64,000 nt of DNA from Sulfurimonas sp. HSL3-7 (GTDB taxonomy: Bacteria > Campylobacterota > Campylobacteria > Campylobacterales > Sulfurimonadaceae): the NCBI RefSeq assembly GCF_039645985.1, contig NZ_CP147919.1:1674001-1738000 (forward strand), written 5' to 3'. The translations under genes were made by a program, and so were the position numbers. This document shows, piece after piece, positions 60,361 through 64,000 of this stretch (positions are counted from its first letter, which is position 1; each line of letters starts with the position of its first letter). The notes beneath the pieces are model-generated. The model searched no databases. It saw nothing but the letters and a program-made list of their open reading frames with translations, and was not told where the DNA came from.

Positions 60361-62301
60361 TTGTACTTAACAAAATCAAATCGTTTTAACCTTGTCTTTC
60401 TCTTTATTGCAACCTTTATCTTCATTTCTTTTATCTCGCGTACGGTACTGCTGAGCTACTCATTTGACCATGTCAGCCTCTCTGTTATCGAAATGCTCAA
60501 AGTCTACGGCATCGGCCTCTTTTACGACTTTGTCGCCGCATCGTATTACGTCATCCCTTTTGTCGTCTACCTCATCCTGGTACCGAACAAGATCTTCAAC
60601 TCCAGAGCCCACCATATCATCTCACTCATCATCTTTTTCGGCTTTGTCTACTCGGTCGTCTTTAACGCCTTCAGCGAGTGGTTCTTTTGGGACGAGTTCG
60701 GAAAGCGCTTCAACTTTATCGCGGTCGACTATCTGGTCTATACCAACGAGGTGATCAACAATATTCTGGAGTCCTACCCCGTACCGCTCCTTTTAGCGGT
60801 CGTTCTCTTTCTTACGATCTCACTCTTTGTCTTTTACATCAAAAAGACCCATGCGCTGCACAGTACGTTCAAGGATGAAAAAGGGTTTATGTCACGTCTG
60901 AAAGTGGGCGTTGTTCTGCTCCTGCTGCCTTTGATATTTTTCAATCTTTTGACAAAGCAGAGCCTTACGGCGGCCTTCAGCAACAAGTTCAATGCGGAAC
61001 TTTCCAAAAACGGGCTCTACTCCCTCTTTTCCGCTTTTCGCAACAATACGCTTGATTATGACGAATTCTACCGCACAAACGATATCAACAAGGTCTTAAG
61101 CAGCCTTCACCGTATGCAGACCCGCCGGGATGCGCAATTTCTCAATGATAATCTTAACGATATCACCCGCCACTATACAACGCAGGGCGGGGAGAAACGC
61201 TACAACGTCATGCTGATCATGATCGAGAGCATGAGCGCCGCCTATATGGGGACCTACGGCAACACGAAAAACCTCACCCCGGAAATGGACAGAACCATCA
61301 AAGAGTCCCTCTTTTTCAACAATCTCTATGCGACAGGAACCCGTACGGTCCGGGGTATGGAGGCTGTCACCCTCTCTATCCCGCCTACCCCGGGCCGCAG
61401 CATCGTTAAACGTCCTGACAACCACGACCTCTCTTCTGTCGGTTTTGTCTTCAAAGAGAAGGGGTATGACAACAAGTTCATCTACGGCGGCCACGGCTAT
61501 TTTGACAACATGAACGACTTCTTTTCGCATAACGGTTTCAACATCGTTGACCGCAATGACTTTACGAAAGAGGAGATTACCTTTGCAAATGTTTGGGGCG
61601 TCTGTGATGAGAACCTCTTCGACAAAGCGATTAAAGAGGCCGACAAATCATTCGCGCAGAACAAACCCTTCTTCAGTTTTGTCATGACCACGTCCAACCA
61701 CCGTCCCTATACTTTTCCGCAGACCTATATGACACAGACCGAATTCAAAGGTCGCGACGCCGGTGTCAACTACAGCGATCACGCGATCAAGAAACTGCTC
61801 GAAGAGGCGGCAGAGAAGCCGTGGTTCGACAACACCCTCTTTGTCATCGTTGCCGACCATAACGGCGGAAGCTCCGGCGAGGTGGATGTGCCGCTTCACC
61901 GCTACCTCATCCCGGCCTTTGTCTATGCACCGAAGATCATCGTAGCGCAGACCGTCTCGAAGCTCTCATCCCAGATCGACCTGATGCCGACCGTGATGTC
62001 GCTGATGAACTGGGATTACGAGGGCAAGTTCTACGGTAACAACATCCTCGCCGATGACTTCATAGAGCAGGCCTTTGTGGGCAACTACCAGAAACTCGGT
62101 TTCTACCGTGACAACCGTCTCACCGTCCTCTCGCCCGATGAGAGTGTCAAATCGCTTGAAGTCGAAGAGCTCAAACTCAAGGGGGTCAAATACAAAGAGC
62201 TCGAAGAGAATGAAGCCGATATCAACGACACCATCACCTACTACCAGAGTGCCAGCTACCTCTACAAAAAGAAGCTGACCCGCTACAAAGAAGCGCAGTA
62301 G
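60361..62301 (+). CDS. LtaS-like phosphoglycerol transferase / sulfatase-fold membrane protein
   Basis: A 646-residue inner-membrane protein: five transmembrane helices (about 10-210) and a periplasmic sulfatase/alkaline-phosphatase-fold domain (about 270-560). Metal-site landmarks are NVMLIMIESMSAAYMG (Glu), the nucleophile Thr region YATGTRTVRGMEA, and VADHNGG (Asp-His). Relatives add phosphoglycerol or phosphoethanolamine to glycans or lipids, such as OpgB and LtaS. The acceptor here is unknown. The start is a TTG with CAGGA 6 bases upstream, and TATAAT lies at 60323-60328. The radical SAM gene follows by 28 bp. Confidence 0.88.
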   Translation: MYLTKSNRFNLVFLFIATFIFISFISRTVLLSYSFDHVSLSVIEMLKVYGIGLFYDFVAASYYVIPFVVYLILVPNKIFNSRAHHIISLIIFFGFVYSVVFNAFSEWFFWDEFGKRFNFIAVDYLVYTNEVINNILESYPVPLLLAVVLFLTISLFVFYIKKTHALHSTFKDEKGFMSRLKVGVVLLLLPLIFFNLLTKQSLTAAFSNKFNAELSKNGLYSLFSAFRNNTLDYDEFYRTNDINKVLSSLHRMQTRRDAQFLNDNLNDITRHYTTQGGEKRYNVMLIMIESMSAAYMGTYGNTKNLTPEMDRTIKESLFFNNLYATGTRTVRGMEAVTLSIPPTPGRSIVKRPDNHDLSSVGFVFKEKGYDNKFIYGGHGYFDNMNDFFSHNGFNIVDRNDFTKEEITFANVWGVCDENLFDKAIKEADKSFAQNKPFFSFVMTTSNHRPYTFPQTYMTQTEFKGRDAGVNYSDHAIKKLLEEAAEKPWFDNTLFVIVADHNGGSSGEVDVPLHRYLIPAFVYAPKIIVAQTVSKLSSQIDLMPTVMSLMNWDYEGKFYGNNILADDFIEQAFVGNYQKLGFYRDNRLTVLSPDESVKSLEVEELKLKGVKYKELEENEADINDTITYYQSASYLYKKKLTRYKEAQ

Positions 62302-62329
62302 TGCCCTTCTCCACCACGGGAGACCCCAG

Positions 62330-63835
62330 ATGAAAAAGATCCTTCTCACCACACTTAACTCCCGCTATAGCCATACCGCGATAGCCCTGCGCTATCTCTA
62401 TGCCAATATGCAGGAGCTCCAAAGTGACACCCTAATCGAAGAGTTCACCATCAACGAGAACGTCCAGAGCATCGCCGAGCGCATCCTGGCCCATCAGCCC
62501 GAGATCATCGGCATCTCCGTCTATATCTGGAACGCCACCGAAGTGCACCAGCTCATCGAGATACTCAAAAAGATCGCACCGCAGAGCCGCATCGTCCTGG
62601 GCGGACCGGAGGCGGCCCACATCCCCCACCGTGTCGACTTCTCCAAAGCCGACTACATCGTCCAAGGCGAAGGGGATGTCGCCTTCTACCGACTCTGCCG
62701 TCAGATCTTTGACGGCACCGCCCCGCAAGAGCGGATCATTTCTCCTGTCATGGCCAACCTCAAAGAGATTGCCCTCCCCTACGACTACTACACCGACAGC
62801 GACGTCGCCAACCGCTACATCTATGTCGAGGCCTCGAGGGGCTGCCCTTTTCTCTGCGAGTTCTGCCTCTCGGCTATCGACGAAAAGGTGCGTAACTTCG
62901 ATATCGATGTGCTCTTGACAGAGTTCGAGAAGCTCTGGCAGCGCGGGGCACGCAACTTCAAATTCATCGACCGCACCTTCAACCTCAATATGAAGTTCGC
63001 CAACGCCATTCTGGACTTTTTCCTGGCCAAGGAGCCACCCTACTTCGTCCACTTCGAGGTGATACCCGACCATTTCCCCGACTCGCTCAAAGCGCGCATC
63101 GCACAGTTCCCTGCCGGGGCACTGCAGCTTGAGGTGGGAATCCAGACCCTCGATCCAAAAATCGCCGAGAACATCAACCGCCCGCTCCGGCTCGAGAAGA
63201 TCAAAGAGAACCTCTCTTTTCTCGAGAACGAGACCAAGGCCCATATGCATGTCGACCTGATCGTCGGCCTTCCGGGAGAGACGCTCGAGGGATTCGGACG
63301 CAACCTCAACGAGCTCTCTTCAATCACCTCCTGCGAGATTCAGATCGGCATACTGAAACACCTCTCTGGTACCACCATGTCTCGCCATGACAGGGAGTTC
63401 GGTATGATCTACTCCGACGTACCGCCCTACGACATTTTGCAAAACGACCTGATCAGCTTTGCCGAGATCCAGCAGATGAAGCGGTTTGCCCGTTTTTGGG
63501 ACCTGGTCTACAACAGCGGCAATTTCACCAATACCGTCGACCTTCTTTTTAAAGGAACAGGTGTTTATGAAGGTTTTCGTGACTTTTCCACCTGGCTTTT
63601 CGGTGAAACCCAATCTACCTGGAAAATCTCGCTTGATCGCCTGACCCAACACATCTTCGACTTCCTGACAAAAATAAAAGGGCTCGATAAGACCGACGTC
63701 ATCACGACCATGTTGCTCGACATCACCAAAAACAAGGGGCGAAAAGTGCCGCTCTTTATGCGCAATGTACAAAACAGCACCATGCCGAAAAAGCAGCCCA
63801 AAGCGAATAAACGGCAGATTCGACTTTTGGATTAA
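62330..63835 (+). CDS. B12-binding radical SAM protein (DUF4080 type)
   Basis: A 501-residue cytoplasmic protein. Residues 1-140 resemble a cobalamin-binding Rossmann domain (IIGISVYIWNATEVHQLIEIL, RIVLGGPEAAH). The radical SAM [4Fe-4S] motif CxxxCxxC is CPFLCEFC (about 176-183) and the barrel follows (FKFIDRTFNLN, LQLEVGIQTLDPKI, HVDLIVGLPGETLEGF). A C-terminal DUF4080 region covers about 370-480, and the tail is basic. The B12 domain lacks an obvious DxHxxG motif, so cobalamin may bind base-on or not at all. The reaction is unknown. Confidence 0.87.
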   Translation: MKKILLTTLNSRYSHTAIALRYLYANMQELQSDTLIEEFTINENVQSIAERILAHQPEIIGISVYIWNATEVHQLIEILKKIAPQSRIVLGGPEAAHIPHRVDFSKADYIVQGEGDVAFYRLCRQIFDGTAPQERIISPVMANLKEIALPYDYYTDSDVANRYIYVEASRGCPFLCEFCLSAIDEKVRNFDIDVLLTEFEKLWQRGARNFKFIDRTFNLNMKFANAILDFFLAKEPPYFVHFEVIPDHFPDSLKARIAQFPAGALQLEVGIQTLDPKIAENINRPLRLEKIKENLSFLENETKAHMHVDLIVGLPGETLEGFGRNLNELSSITSCEIQIGILKHLSGTTMSRHDREFGMIYSDVPPYDILQNDLISFAEIQQMKRFARFWDLVYNSGNFTNTVDLLFKGTGVYEGFRDFSTWLFGETQSTWKISLDRLTQHIFDFLTKIKGLDKTDVITTMLLDITKNKGRKVPLFMRNVQNSTMPKKQPKANKRQIRLLD

Positions 63836-63940
63836 AGTCCGATCCTTCAACATGATCACCTCTTTTTCTAAACCTTAAACTTTTTAAGCAGGTTGCTGAA
63901 TTTTTAATATGTGTACAGCCGCTGTGCTAGAATATAGATT

Positions 63941-64000
63941 ATGAAAAAAATTCTAGAGTGGATAGAGCAGAAAAAGCTGCAGCACGGCAACATCGTCGTC
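63941..64000 (+). CDS. start of a gene cut by the window end (20 codons)
   Basis: An ATG opens a frame of 20 codons to the window edge, beginning MKKILEWIEQKK. A -10-like TAGAAT (63928-63933) ends seven bases before it and no ribosome site is seen, so it may be translated from a leaderless message. Too short to assign. Confidence 0.5.
   Translation, partial: MKKILEWIEQKKLQHGNIVV

Overview
The window looks like chromosome of a free-living, respiring Campylobacterota (epsilonproteobacterial) bacterium, most like the Sulfurimonas/Sulfurovum group. The evidence is the gene content and order (ruvA-ddl-hydrolase-membrane-anchored murF, murJ-cysS, pyrD-M16 peptidase-dapA-FabL-like reductase-pgsA-rseP-yggS), a DUF1104 protein, a CetB-like PAS protein, and frequent TTG starts with short overlaps. 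Base composition is near half GC by eye, high for that phylum. I saw no rRNA, tRNA, CRISPR array or complete insertion sequence.

Layout. 0-8 kb: a minus-strand cell-wall/recombination operon (ruvA, ddl, alpha/beta hydrolase, murF, elyC-like) diverges from murJ-cysS and a 42-residue membrane peptide. 8-23 kb: a Cache-like membrane protein, a HemD with an extra N-terminal region, LemA and two TPM proteins, a SulP transporter, CorA, a YhiN-type flavoprotein, a UMF1-type transporter flanked by an inverted repeat pair and a hairpin-rich noncoding stretch, and a methyltransferase cluster. 22-27 kb: Old Yellow Enzyme, two quinone-reductase-like dehydrogenases, a DUF4386 protein and a patatin. 28.7-35.2 kb: housekeeping genes for pyrimidine, lysine/cell wall, fatty acid, phospholipid, membrane proteolysis and PLP homeostasis. 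35.4-37.9 kb: a seven-haem periplasmic cytochrome.

38-45.6 kb holds the most interesting system: a p-cresol (4-alkylphenol) oxidation cluster. It has an aldehyde dehydrogenase (pchA-like), a YitT-family membrane protein, a convergent two-component system, a small c-type cytochrome (pchC-like), a Tat-exported protein of unknown role in the pchX position, and a p-cresol methylhydroxylase flavoprotein (pchF-like). The flavoprotein keeps the FAD-linking tyrosine and the active-site residues. Three promoters in this region carry the same box, two RCGA elements 11 bp apart around a T-tract, starting exactly 26 bp upstream of the -10. This looks like an activator site, plausibly for the OmpR/PhoB-type regulator encoded in the cluster.

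45.7-56.6 kb is accessory and surface-related: a decayed methyltransferase, small proteins, an M18 aminopeptidase, an OmpA-family protein with a calcium-binding TSP3 lipoprotein, and a 1172-residue secreted protein built from golvesin-like, PKD, Cry22-like Ig and FG-GAP domains. That protein contains 696-bp repeats with no difference I could see by eye, and its leader resembles a c-di-GMP-I (GEMM) riboswitch. About 1 kb of decayed coding remnants follows. 56.6-64 kb: dnaE, an LtaS-like phosphoglycerol transferase/sulfatase, a B12-binding radical SAM protein, and the first 20 codons of a gene cut by the window end.
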